Assembly (NCBI GenBank): GCA_036927565.1
Contig: JAYESD010000005.1
Coordinates: 93,350,301-93,414,300, forward strand
Origin: Tuctoria greenei
Taxonomy: Eukaryota > Streptophyta > Magnoliopsida > Poales > Poaceae
Direction: 5' to 3'
Length of the DNA stretch: 64,000 bases
The translations under genes and the position numbers were made by a program. The notes below the pieces were generated by a model. The model searched no databases. It was not told the origin of the DNA and saw only the letters and a program-made list of their open reading frames with translations. Positions within the stretch are counted from its first letter, which is position 1, and each line of letters opens with the position of its first letter. Below are positions 11,331 through 21,709 of this stretch, piece after piece.

Positions 11331-11335
11331 AGGTT
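11318..11335 (+). promoter_or_regulatory. Polypurine tract of the chromovirus
   Basis: The purine-rich stretch TTTTAAGGAGGGTAGG immediately precedes the 3' LTR, as expected for the plus-strand primer. Confidence 0.7.
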
Positions 11336-11429
11336 TGTAACACCCTCATTTTCACCCATCAAGCATTGCATACATTCTTAAACATGTTTAATATTAAGAA
11401 ACATAAATAGGAACAAGTTGTCAAATCCT

Positions 11430-11580
11430 CGGACTTGTCCGATCTATGCCGGACTTGTCCGTTTTCCTCTCTGGACAAGACCGGACTTGTCCGAACCTCT
11501 TATCGGATTTGTCTGTTTTCGTCTCTGTCTTACCTTGGATTAGTCTGGTCCCCTAGCAGACTTGTCCGATGTTCGCGACT
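11430..11580 (+). repeat. CGGACTTGTCCG palindrome cluster in chromovirus U3
   Basis: Five to six copies of (C)CGGACTTGTCCG or one-to-two-base variants in 150 bp; two more variants lie near 12100-12135 downstream of the TATA box. Confidence 0.7.
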
Positions 11581-11737
11581 TCGATTCAATCTTTTCTCCC
11601 ACAACTTGTTTTTGGTCTTTTTTACCTTAATTGGGCCCAACAACATCGTGTCTAACCTTTTTGGAGCCCATGTGGGACCCCTACACGGCCTCCGCCACCT
11701 TGAACACGAAATCCACCCAACCCTAACCCTCCACCCC

Positions 11738-11745
11738 TATATAAA
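11738..11745 (+). promoter_or_regulatory. TATA box of the chromovirus LTR
   Basis: TATATAAA in a CCCC-TATATAAA-CAACCC context, about 400 bp into the LTR and about 160 bp after the palindrome cluster. Confidence 0.65.
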
Positions 11746-13934
11746 CAACCCAACACCCCACTTTTATATCTCTTTGCCACAATTGAAATACCACCAAACT
11801 CTAGTTCGTGGGAGCCGCCACCAAGGGGAGATCCAGCAACAAGGAGGAGGAGGAGATCACGAATAAGGATCAAGCAATCAAGATCTTCATTGACTTTGCA
11901 TTCCTCATCACCAATTCACCCTCAACTCTTCGTCACCAAACCTAGATCGTCAGGATCCAAGTGTTGCCTCCAAACTCTTGTTCTTTGGAGTTCTAGACAC
12001 ATGGTATACCTTCTACTCTCTCTTTCCCACATGAATTCAACCCCAATTCTCCAAATTCTCGTAGATCAAGAAAACCCTAACTCGCTGGTTCTGCGTAGGG
12101 CGGACTAGTTCGGCCCCTAGCGGACTTGTCTGGCCTCTGAATCTGAATTGTGCTGAATTAATTCCAAATTGACTCGAACTAATTCCAAACCTGCCCAAAC
12201 TTGTTATAAACCATTAGAACCAGTTAGTAAACATTAATAGTAACTCATTAACAAGTTTTACCACATAATTGCATCAATCATGCATGTCATGTCATATTGA
12301 GTACTATATGAGCATTATTTGATTGAATTGTGTGTTTTTGCATATTTGTTGCTCGAAATAGAAAGTTTTGCGCTAGAGGGTGCTGTCGAGGACCTCCAGT
12401 ACCAGAATTTTGAAGTCTTTGATCCTAGCCAAGCTCAGGAGCAAGGCAAGTGTCCTTGATCATATTGATCCTGTTTTTAAATATTTTGTTTGCAAAACTA
12501 CATGTTTGTGTCAATTTGATGGGATTCCTATGATAGAAAGTTTACTAGCTTTGTTTAACCATCCTTGTCACCTGGGATACATAGTAGAGAGTCAGGAAGG
12601 GCTTTTTACTTTTTGTTTTGCTCTAATTATTTTGGGATGGGAAAACAATCAAATGGCTTAATTGTGAATTAATAAAGTCATGGATGATGAGAATTGATGA
12701 ATATGGTTAATTGGTAACATGGTACTTGTGAGATCTAAGTAAACATGGTTTGTGGAATGGGTTGGACGATGTGGTGGTTTGCTTGACTTGTATCTAAGGA
12801 CCAGTTCATGCGAGAATAGGTCAGTACTACACTGCAACCACGGGGCCAAGTATGGGTGCGGCGTAGCTAATTAATTAGGGTATTGCTAGTATTACGCGGA
12901 TCATTTGACACACCGGGGAAGGGGAGTCGGATTGGGTTTGGATTTGTGGCGGGACTCCCTGGGATCTGAACATCACAAGAGGGGGCCCTTGGTTGAAGAT
13001 GTGCTCAGTTGGAGGCATCGCCACCGGTGAAACCTCAATGGGTCCGTACATGCTAGTAGTCCCTTTCTAAAGGCTATTTTGTGATCTCTTGGTCATACAC
13101 CTATGGTAGTGTTTTGGCATAATGGAGGTTTCCTTTAGTCGCCGACGGGTGACGAAATCACAAACTTGTGGGTAAAGCGGTACAAACTCTGCAGAGTGTT
13201 AAAACTATCATGATAGCTGTGCTCCCGGTCACGAACACCTGGACAACTTCCATGATTAGAGGAAACTTGATATTTGGGATGGTTGGTTATGGTTATGGGT
13301 ATGGTTATGGTTATGGATCAAGTTATGATAAATGAACATGGATGATGATGATGGTAATAATCTGGCATATGGATGGATAATTGATTATGGTTTTGTATTA
13401 TGTTAATTATGTGGGATATGATGGGATTACTTCACATAGACATAGTATAATGCTTTTTACATGTTCTAAATATACTTTTCAGCAATTAGTCATTGTTTAT
13501 TATCATGCCTTGATTAAGCTACATGTCATACTTTCCATACTTGTTGAGTACAACATGTACTCATCCTTGCAATTCCCCCACCAACAGTTGTAGGTCAGTA
13601 TTGGGAGTATCACGACGGTAATGAGAAGTTCTAGGTTGTATGCTGCCGTCAGCTGTGTCTGTGGTGTTGCTTGGAGTCGCGTTACCCTTTATACTCAGTT
13701 TGCTTAGTTTGTTTAGTTGCTTAATTAGATTATTTTCGCTGCAATTATAGTTCAATAATGATCATTAGAGTTGTAATTTGAGGATTACTTGAATATTGTA
13801 ATATAAGTACTTATTTAATAATTCGAGCTGTGGCAATTATCTATTTATCATTTGTGAATCACTTGTGTATGTGTGTTAAACATCCTGGGCACACATATAC
13901 TGCACTTGGTTCATTTTCGGAACCGGGTGTCACA

Positions 13935-16030
13935 TGAACTTAAAAGTGGTTTTCACCGTGAGAAACTAGATGTCCAAGCGCTCATTTTTGTTGTTAGAAC
14001 CGACATGTGAGAAGGTTTGATTCGCCGGTGCGACGGGGAGCAGAGAGGCAGCCGTCAAGTTCAACTCTGAGCGTTATCGACAAGCCTTCAAAATATGGCG
14101 AACATAAGCGAGGAACCAATGAAATAATGGAAGGGATAGATAGAGTGGAAGCGTGCACCACTTTTTGGTGCTTAGAGCATGACGAAACGACGTGTTGTTC
14201 GACCAGCAACGTCGAGCAGAGGCAAGGTGGCGCTGTGCTCGGTGGTGGGAGAGAAAGTAGAGCGAGGGAGAAAGATATGAGTTATTCCTCACTTCGGTTA
14301 AGTAGGGATAAAGCAAGTGAGGGTAGGAACGTCATAATCCCGGCGCCACACACCTGCCAGCCTATTTGCCGTCGGCAAGCCGGAGTTGAAGTGCGCGACC
14401 ATGCGAGACAGGGGCGGTGCCCTGTTTTTTAGTCACTGGCCAATGGGCTCCACTTCAGCCCCCTCCTTATCCCTCTCTGGTGCTTCAATTCTCATACTTA
14501 ATTTCTTCTAACAATGCTATATTTTTGTAGGGAAACTAAATCGAAGGTGTAGAATCCGAATCTGGAATTCAATTCTGCATTTGATCAAGTTTCATCAAAT
14601 TCAAATTTGATTTTGAACTCAAATGGATTTCAATGCACCTATTGAATTAAATAGTAAACGAACTTCAAAAAATATGAAATTTTGTGTGAAGACTACTTGA
14701 GATATGAGGAACCTTTTGGAGAACTCAAATTTATATTTTACACAGTTTGAACATGAGCTAACTTTGAATTTTAAATTCCCCCTTTAGGGTTTTTATTAGT
14801 TTGATTTTTCCTTTTTCCCTTTTATTTCTTTTTCTCATCCTTATTTTGATTTCTCTTGACTGAAGTTTATACTTGGATTTTAGGGCTTTTACACCACTCA
14901 TTTTTTTGCAAGTACAAAGGAGAACCGTTGGAATAAGGTGCATGGTGAGGGTCTCTATCTTTGGGGCATGGGTGAAAAGCTAAAATGGGATGCTTATATG
15001 GGCTTGTCTGTTGGAGGGTGCTTGACTGTTGGGGGTGCTTCTCAGTATCCAAAATGTGTTTGGGCTGCCATCTGGGCCACCTATCGAAGATAGAGTTAGA
15101 CCCATGCGACTCAAAAAACTGAGGGCTACTCCACTAGACCAGTACCAGGACTCTCCCAGTAATTTGTGAGCATGATCTGGACGCACCATGTACTCCCAAA
15201 AGAATATTCTCACCTCTTTCTAGAATATTCCAATACATTCTTTGCTCTCCTACAATAAAAGTGTACTCCATACAAACTATCACCCATCCTTTACAATAAT
15301 TTTCATTATTTTCCATTACATTTATAAGCAATTATATTTTTAAAAATACACCCAATTATTTTTTTCTTTCCTTTTCCTCTCGCATTTGCTTCTATTTACT
15401 TTCCTTTTCTACCTCTTTTATTTTCTTTGCTTTCCTCTTTTTATCCTTTTCTTTCCTCTCTTTTTCCTTTTCTTTTTTTCCTCTCCCCACGTATTGTTTG
15501 TCATCTTCCTTCCTCTTCCTTGAATCTTCCTCTTTCTTGTTTCCTCTTCCTCTTGACCCCCACCGCCGTGAAGGAAGGCAGTGACGATGAGGTGCGACTC
15601 TCGGTAGCCATGTCAGAAGCGAGCATGACCGCTTCCCTTCGCCCAGTTGAGAGTTCATCTTTATCGCAGCAGTTTGACAGAGCTGATAGAGCCATCACCA
15701 TGTGTCTATACATGAGTTCATCCTTGTTGCCCTCCCCAGAGCTGATAGAGGCATCGCTCGCATCGATAGAGGATGTCAAGGTGGGGAAAACAACACCGCA
15801 CGCTGAGAGGATCTCATGGATCGGGCCTACTTCCACCACATCATCGACCGCGCCTCATCAAGGAGATCTCCTCCACATGTGAAAAGCAACAACCATTGCT
15901 ACTGAGGTCATCCCACACGAAGAAAGGTACACTCCCACCACAGACGCTCATCGTGTGCACGCCTCCACCGACCTAGTCAGATTTCACATCCAGTAGCCCG
16001 ATGTGATCGGTCGTACCCTGCCTTCATCAT
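13935..16030. other. Unclassified intergenic sequence
   Basis: No gene was recognised. It contains a 141-codon reading frame (14007-14432, +) without a recognisable domain, AT-rich sequence with TCAAATTCAAATTTG-type words common in decayed LTR retrotransposons (about 14570-14760), and a long pyrimidine-rich tract (about 15360-15550) followed by weak ORFs on both strands (15427-15882, 15501-15839). The overlapping opposite frames argue against coding. Confidence 0.4.
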
Positions 16031-17478
16031 TAGAGCATTAAGTCCATTGTATGCTATTTCGGTAATTAATAATAACCCATATTTTTGGACTAGCAATTTC
16101 TATTGAGATGATTGTAGAGTTTGTTCAAGTGATAGCAGAAATGAGAGAGTGATAGCAAAAATGAGAAAGAAAGATGAATTGATGTAAAACATATGAAGTT
16201 CATAATCATAGATGGCTCTCAAGGTAAAGGTATACTTATAGGACATTTCGTTTTACCGATCATAAGCTGATTTGGGCAAAAATGATTGGATTGTTAGAAT
16301 AGGTGTTGCACTATCAACATGGGTTAATGTTCATTTACTTAGATCATCTATATGCCACTTTGCTAAAAGTCACTTAGTGTGCACATTGAAAAATTAGTTT
16401 GAAAGCCTCATAAAAAATACATTCACTTATGCAAAAAGATCATGGGCTAGCGGTTTGACCTCGAAGGAGAGGTATGACCGTCAAAGCACCACAAAAACCA
16501 TCGAGCTACTGGACACTTCGCAGTCTAACAACAAAAGGTGTCCACTAGGGTTTTGTTGTCTTGCTCCTAGTGATCTGATCGTGGCATAGGAAGTTTGACC
16601 ACCATCTGAGTTGCGGTCTAATTGCCAGAGTTTGGGTTATACTGCCAACCAAGCAACTTTCAAATTCTCTAGTACTACATGCTAAAGTAGTTGCTTACCT
16701 ACCACGTCAACTTGACTGCCATATGAATTGTGGGCTTACCGCCTGTTGAACAAAAGCTTCATAACGGTCAATTCTCAAAGATAAGTCTATAAATGCCCAT
16801 TAACCATGTGCAAAAAAAAGCTATTTTGGCTATTTGGATTACATACATGAGAAATTATCCCTCACCAACAAGATTTAGTTGTTCATAATGAGTGTGGGTA
16901 TCTACTGCTTGATTTTCATTCATTTGAGCATTGTGACACTAAGTTTTGTTCAAGCAAAAGTCATTGAATTACTACTCTTATAGGTTGCCACCTCCTAGAT
17001 GGCTTGGAGGAGTTGAAACCATGAGCTCTTCAAAGAGATAGTGAAGGGGGTCAATTGTTCTTGTGAGTGGTTTGTTCTCACCTCACCGGAGCAGTTAAGA
17101 GCAACACTCGTGGAATCAAGTTTAAGATATGTTCAAGAAATTGATTCGGCTTGAAGTCAAGTTGCTCTTTGAGAGCCCTTCTTGTTAGAGAAGTATATAC
17201 TTGATAGAGAAGCAATCGAATACTTGAATCCATCTCAACGTGCACTAGGGGTGATTGGCAAGTGATCAAGAATACATGACAAATTTGTGTGTCATTTTTT
17301 ATTTGAGTAATTTACCATGCCGCACTAGGATTGCAAACCTTACTCTAGTATCAACCTAGTATTAGCTTTATCATATTGCACTTGATCAATTATTTTTAAT
17401 TCCATATTTTTTATTGTGTAGCAATTAAGTTTTAAACCGCTCATTGACCTCCCTCTAGCCAGTATCCTAGATCCTACA
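16031..17478 (+). mobile_element. Decayed copia (SIRE-like) LTR, probably solo
   Basis: The start (AGAGCATTAAGTCCATTGT), the middle (CTCACCTCACCGGAGCAGTTAAGAG, split here as CTCACCTCACCGG plus AGCAGTTAAGAG, about 17077-17106) and the end (CTAGATCCTACA) resemble the opening, R/U5 and closing parts of grass SIRE-type LTRs. No internal region follows. Boundaries are approximate and no clear target duplication was found. Confidence 0.5.
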
Positions 17479-17479
17479 A

Positions 17480-18490
17480 ACATCTCCATCCTCGACTTTG
17501 ACTCCAACAAGAGTCATCAACCCTTCATCATCAATTGTATCAATGAGTACATCTTCATCCCGATGGTACAACTTTGGCCTTGACTAAGTTAGAGTCTTTG
17601 GACCCTTTTTGTCAACTATCAGTGACATCTTTAACTTTTGACAAGTACAACTTTGGCCTTGATTCACGTTAGAGTCATCAACCCCTCCATCTTCAACTAC
17701 ATCAGTGACATATTCAACTTCCACAAGTATGGATTTGGCCTTGACTTAAGTTAGAATCCCCCAGCAACAATATCAACTACATATTATTCTTTGATTCAAA
17801 TATAATTTCTAGAGCTATATCCTTGGCTTGCACCCACCAGAAGGGCTATCAAAAACTTGCTTCGACTACATCTTCGATGTCATGCCCAAAGCAAGCCTTA
17901 GATCCTTGTCTTCACCTTCAAACTTCTGAGATTCTAAGCATTTACCTTTGACTTTGATTACTTCAACATGCACATGCAAGAGAGGCTTGGATCATCTTCA
18001 ACTTTAGCCTTCCAAGATGTGAATCTTGTACCTTTGACTTCAAATACTTCAACATGCACCCACAAGAAAGGGCTTGAATCATCCTTTGCTATGGTATTCC
18101 AAGATGCAAAATCCAGACCTTTGACATCAATAACACTGGCATGTAAGAGGCGCTCAGATCATCTACAACTTTGGGCTTCTAAGATGTGAACCTCGTACCT
18201 TTGCTTCGACTACTTTGAAACGTGTGCGCAAGAGGGGTTTGGATCATCTTCACCTTCAGCCTTCCAAGACGTGAAGGTTGTACATTCAACTTCGACTAGA
18301 ATATGCATCTGCAATGTGGGCTAGAATCGTCTTCACCTTTGGCCATCTAGATACGAAGCCTGAACCCTCATCTACAAGTACATCTTTGGCTCCTATGATG
18401 AGACAAAGAACGACCTCGACTATGACCAATTTGGACATTCTTCGCCAAGAAGGTGGCAACATCATTGAACAGAGCTTTTCTATGTACATT
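17480..18490 (+). repeat. Degenerate tandem repeats (about 80-90 and 84 bp)
   Basis: Block A (about 17560-17760): three copies around ACAACTTTGGCCTTGA, spaced 80-90 bp. Block B (about 17945-18355): five copies around CCAAGATGTGAA at about 18012, 18099, 18179, 18263 and 18347 (spacing 87, 80, 84, 84). 84 is a multiple of three and each unit reads like the next in one frame, suggesting a decayed coding repeat of 28 residues. The flank at about 18365-18490 resembles sequence seen in grass gypsy elements, but I could not assign a family. Confidence 0.6.
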
Positions 18491-19320
18491 TGATAACCTC
18501 TCGTGCATGCTATTTTCACACTTCCTTTTTTCTCACTAGATTTTTGGGGAACATAGTCTTTAGCGAGGTGTATATTGATGCATGAGAGTTTGCTAGAAAT
18601 CCTAAAGTTGAATATGCTCATTCTAGTGTTCCATAGGAGGTCGCAGATGAGGGGCTAATGTTGGAGTGTCCCACAGGCCCTAGCATATTAAATCATAGAA
18701 AGATCCAATATAGAGTACAACCTAAGAAGCTATATGCAATATTTGTTTCCACTAAAAAGGGAGAGGAAGAACCATGCCTCTTCCCCCTTTTTATGAAGGA
18801 TCCAAGAGGTTATTGGTTGAGAGTGAGATCATGTTTACTCACGTTGAGAATCTAGAAAATCCGCTTTCACGGAGAATCAGAAGTCAATCTGAAGAATCAG
18901 TAGCTGAGAGCTGTACTAAAAGAGCCCTTAAACTTGTGTGTTATAGCAATATCCTAGCATATATATTTTTTAACCTCCCATTCGATGTTCTTAATTTTCA
19001 ATGAATGCTATAACTGTGTTTAGTATGAAGTAGTAAATGATTTTGCATTTGCTTCAGCGTTCAACCTAAATATCATTTTTCACTGGATTATTTTTTCAAT
19101 TTTTAGGATTATACGGATGAAACAATTTTGTACAAGTGTAATAGATTATGGAGTTTACAAAGAAGCCCGAAAAATATCATCTAACTTACATGTAATCCAA
19201 GAAAATATAAACTATTACATTTTTCCTAGAATTTAAGAATTTCCTGCCATGAATAATTTAGAAATGCTGATAGTTTAAGGTACACGTAGCAGAATTGAAA
19301 ATTGACAGTTAACAGGACAA
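18491..19320. other. Unclassified sequence upstream of the EPL gene
   Basis: AT-rich; no ORF with a domain and no clear transposon terminus. It probably includes the distal promoter of the EPL gene at its right end. Confidence 0.3.
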
Positions 19321-19638
19321 TCCTGTTTTGCCCCAATGAAGTTCCCTGTTATTCCTAATCGAGGAATACGCACATCAAGCCACAGCGCCAGGCACCTCTT
19401 CCCCCGCGAGTTTCCGCACCCTCGTCGTGTTCCCTCCTTCTCCCCGTTTCAAACCCTAGAGCAACCTCCTCTCCTCCCAACACCCTAACCCTAGCCCTGC
19501 AACTCCGCGCTCGTAGCGTCGGTCCACCTGCCCCCCGCCTCCTATGCTCTTCACCGCTCGTGCCCATCGTGCCCCTGGGTGGCCTTGGAAGAGCCGGCGT
19601 GGGGGGGGGGGGGGGGGGGTGACAGTGTGGGGTGGCCG
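19321..19638 (+). promoter_or_regulatory. Proximal promoter / 5' UTR of the EPL gene
   Basis: CT-rich, GC-rich sequence before the start codon. It holds two telo-box type elements (AAACCCTAG at 19451-19459, ACCCTAACCCTAG at 19482-19494), common near transcription starts of plant housekeeping genes, and a run of 19 G at 19601-19619. No TATA box was found. The transcription start cannot be placed from sequence alone. Confidence 0.5.
19601..19619 (+). repeat. G19 homopolymer in the EPL 5' leader
   Basis: Nineteen consecutive G, 19 bases before the first ATG. Length polymorphism or sequencing error is likely here; in RNA such a run could form G-quadruplexes. Confidence 0.9.
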
Positions 19639-19806
19639 ATGACCATGAATAGGCCCTCGTTCCGACCGCGGCCGGTGGACATCAACAGGAGGCTCCCGAT
19701 CGTCAAGTCATCCCGAGAGTTCGTCGACGACGACCCCACATTCGCACTCCGGGCCGCGCCTCCCCTGCTTCGGCACTCTGCCCTAGAGCCCGCGGCTGAT
19801 GGCGAG
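19639..19806 (+). CDS. EPL1: EPL exon 1
   Basis: 56 codons encoding the conserved N terminus (MTMNRPSFRPRPVDINRRLP ... DGE). The donor GTAAAC is at 19807; ends in phase 0. Confidence 0.92.
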
Positions 19807-21652
19807 GTAAACGCACGATCGTAAAACTGTGATCGCTTCTCGTTTCAGTGGAATGGATTGAAGGTGCATTGTCAAGTGCTCCCGGAATTTGGATAAACAT
19901 CTGTACAAGTTTGGCTGGTCCTCTGCTTTCTCTTGTAAATTGGGGCAACGACTGCTATGCAATCTGAACTCCTGTGCGAGAGTGCAATCTGTGAATCTCA
20001 GTCATTGGATAAACATCTAAGTATGGTTACCATTTTACACATACATCCTTCCCTTTACACAGGCAGATGGAAGGATTTATGTGTAAAATGTCAGCCACCC
20101 TTGGATGTCTGTCAAATGAATGAGATTTGCGGATTGCACGCTTGCACAGAAGTCCAGATTGCACAACAGTTATTGCCGTAAATTGGGCTGTCTAGAAGCA
20201 CTTCGTCATTTAGAAAAGGATTTATGATCCTTTGCAAATTTTCTGTATAATTGACACTATTGTCCGCCTGAATTTCATAAAATGTGTCTTATGAGCGCTG
20301 CCTTAACTGGATAAATTTGGGACGTGCTTGGTCTGTCCATTGCCTAAACTTTGTGGTCCCGCTCTGTGTTTGTCAGGCGCTTAGCCTTTATCTGCAAAGT
20401 TGTGATCCATTGCAGCTTTAAGTAGACTTGAGGTTTTGGGCTGCCTTAAACAGATAGTGCTTTTTACCTGTTGGGCCTTTCATCAGCTTAAGCCCTCTTA
20501 TAAGTATGGTTGTCATGGACTGGGCACATTTGATTTCAGTAAAGCAGTATGAATCCCTTGTTTGTTGACCCGATGAATCCTTTCATGATGGCCTATAGGG
20601 TTCTCAGCTATCAAACTGGCAAATAAAAAAGAAAAGTTCCCAGTAAACCTCAATAGTATAACCATACTTTAGCTGTTATAAACTCAAATTTCTACTAACC
20701 TATTATTTAGATATCTCGTTAGGAAGTCCCGTGATGCATATTATAAAATGGATAAGGATCTTTATCAAGAAAGTTTTATAGATTGTTTGGTAAATTCAGC
20801 TTATGATTCTGTGCAATGTAACTGGTTAACATACAACAAGATTATGAGTAAAGGCTTGATTCTTTTTCTTATGTTTTCTGTTCATACCTGGAATAAGCTA
20901 ATCTTGCTGAGCGATTTAAGCTTAAATACCTTGATTCTTGCTTACACAATCATGTAACCTGAATTTACAGGGCTTAGATATTATAGATGTTGGCCTGCTA
21001 GTTCAGTCCCTCTAAACGGGATCTGCACTAAAAGGAAATTAAGAAAAAATAAGCTAGTTGTGTGGCCCTTAGTTGTCTAGATTATAGGCCAGAGCTGAAG
21101 CTTAAACAAACCAGCCCTTAGGATTTAAGATGTGAGGCTATATGAAGCAATGCCAAGCTGCATGGAAGTGTAGTTAACTTAGGTCTCTGCCCTACCAGGG
21201 ACGGTTGCGACGGTAATTCAATGCAGTATTTGTAATTGAAACATTCCTATCATTATTTATTTTGGCGTATGTTTTGTTCTATGCACGAAAGAAATCCACT
21301 ACTTGAGATGTTACATCAGATGACAGTGTCAATGACTGAGTAACTCTCTTTATCCATAGCTGAGCGAAGCATGAATCTGTTCAGGTTTTCCCTTTTAGGA
21401 CTAGGGCTTTGATGCATGCCTAGATCCACTTAACATCCATCATGAGAAGTGCCACAGCCCCCCACAGTGATCATTTATCTGGGCTAAATCAGCTAATACA
21501 TATTTTAGTTGTGTGTACAAGGCCTGCATGAAAGACATTTCTCTGATGAAGTCTATCTGCATATAAGAGCCTTGGACCTCAAAATCTACAAAACTTTTAG
21601 TGGATTATCAGTGTGCTTCACATAAGAAGCCAATATCCTGTTTCACTATATG

Positions 21653-21709
<57 letters not shown>

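Larger units (their letters stand above)
9231..13934 (+). mobile_element. Ty3-gypsy chromovirus, 3' part (Tekay/Del-like)
   Basis: Contains the end of RT, RNase H, integrase, chromodomain, a polypurine tract and a complete 2.6-kb 3' LTR. A C-terminal chromodomain and an LTR bounded by TGTAACACCC / GGGTGTCACA indicate the chromovirus branch, most like Tekay/Del. The 5' LTR, gag, protease and most of RT are not in the window; they are presumably displaced left by the nested LTR and copia insertions. Confidence 0.88.
11336..13934 (+). repeat. 3' LTR of the chromovirus
   Basis: 2599 bp, opening TGTAACACCC and closing GGGTGTCACA, a ten-base terminal inverted repeat with one mismatch. U3 carries CGGACTTGTCCG palindromes (11430-11580) and a TATA box at 11738. 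The length fits Tekay/Del LTRs. Several small ORFs in it (for example 11435-11866) have no domain and are treated as noise. Confidence 0.85.

Noticed and set aside
11435..11866. 143-codon ORF in the chromovirus LTR
   Set aside because: Lies across U3, TATA box and R; built from palindrome repeats; no domain.
14007..14432. 141-codon ORF taken as a possible host gene
   Set aside because: No recognisable domain, no splice-supported extension, and an overlapping opposite frame at 14074-14316.
15427..15882. 151-codon ORF and opposing 112-codon ORF as a gene
   Set aside because: The first part is a pyrimidine tract (Leu/Phe/Ser); the frames overlap on opposite strands, and neither has a known domain.
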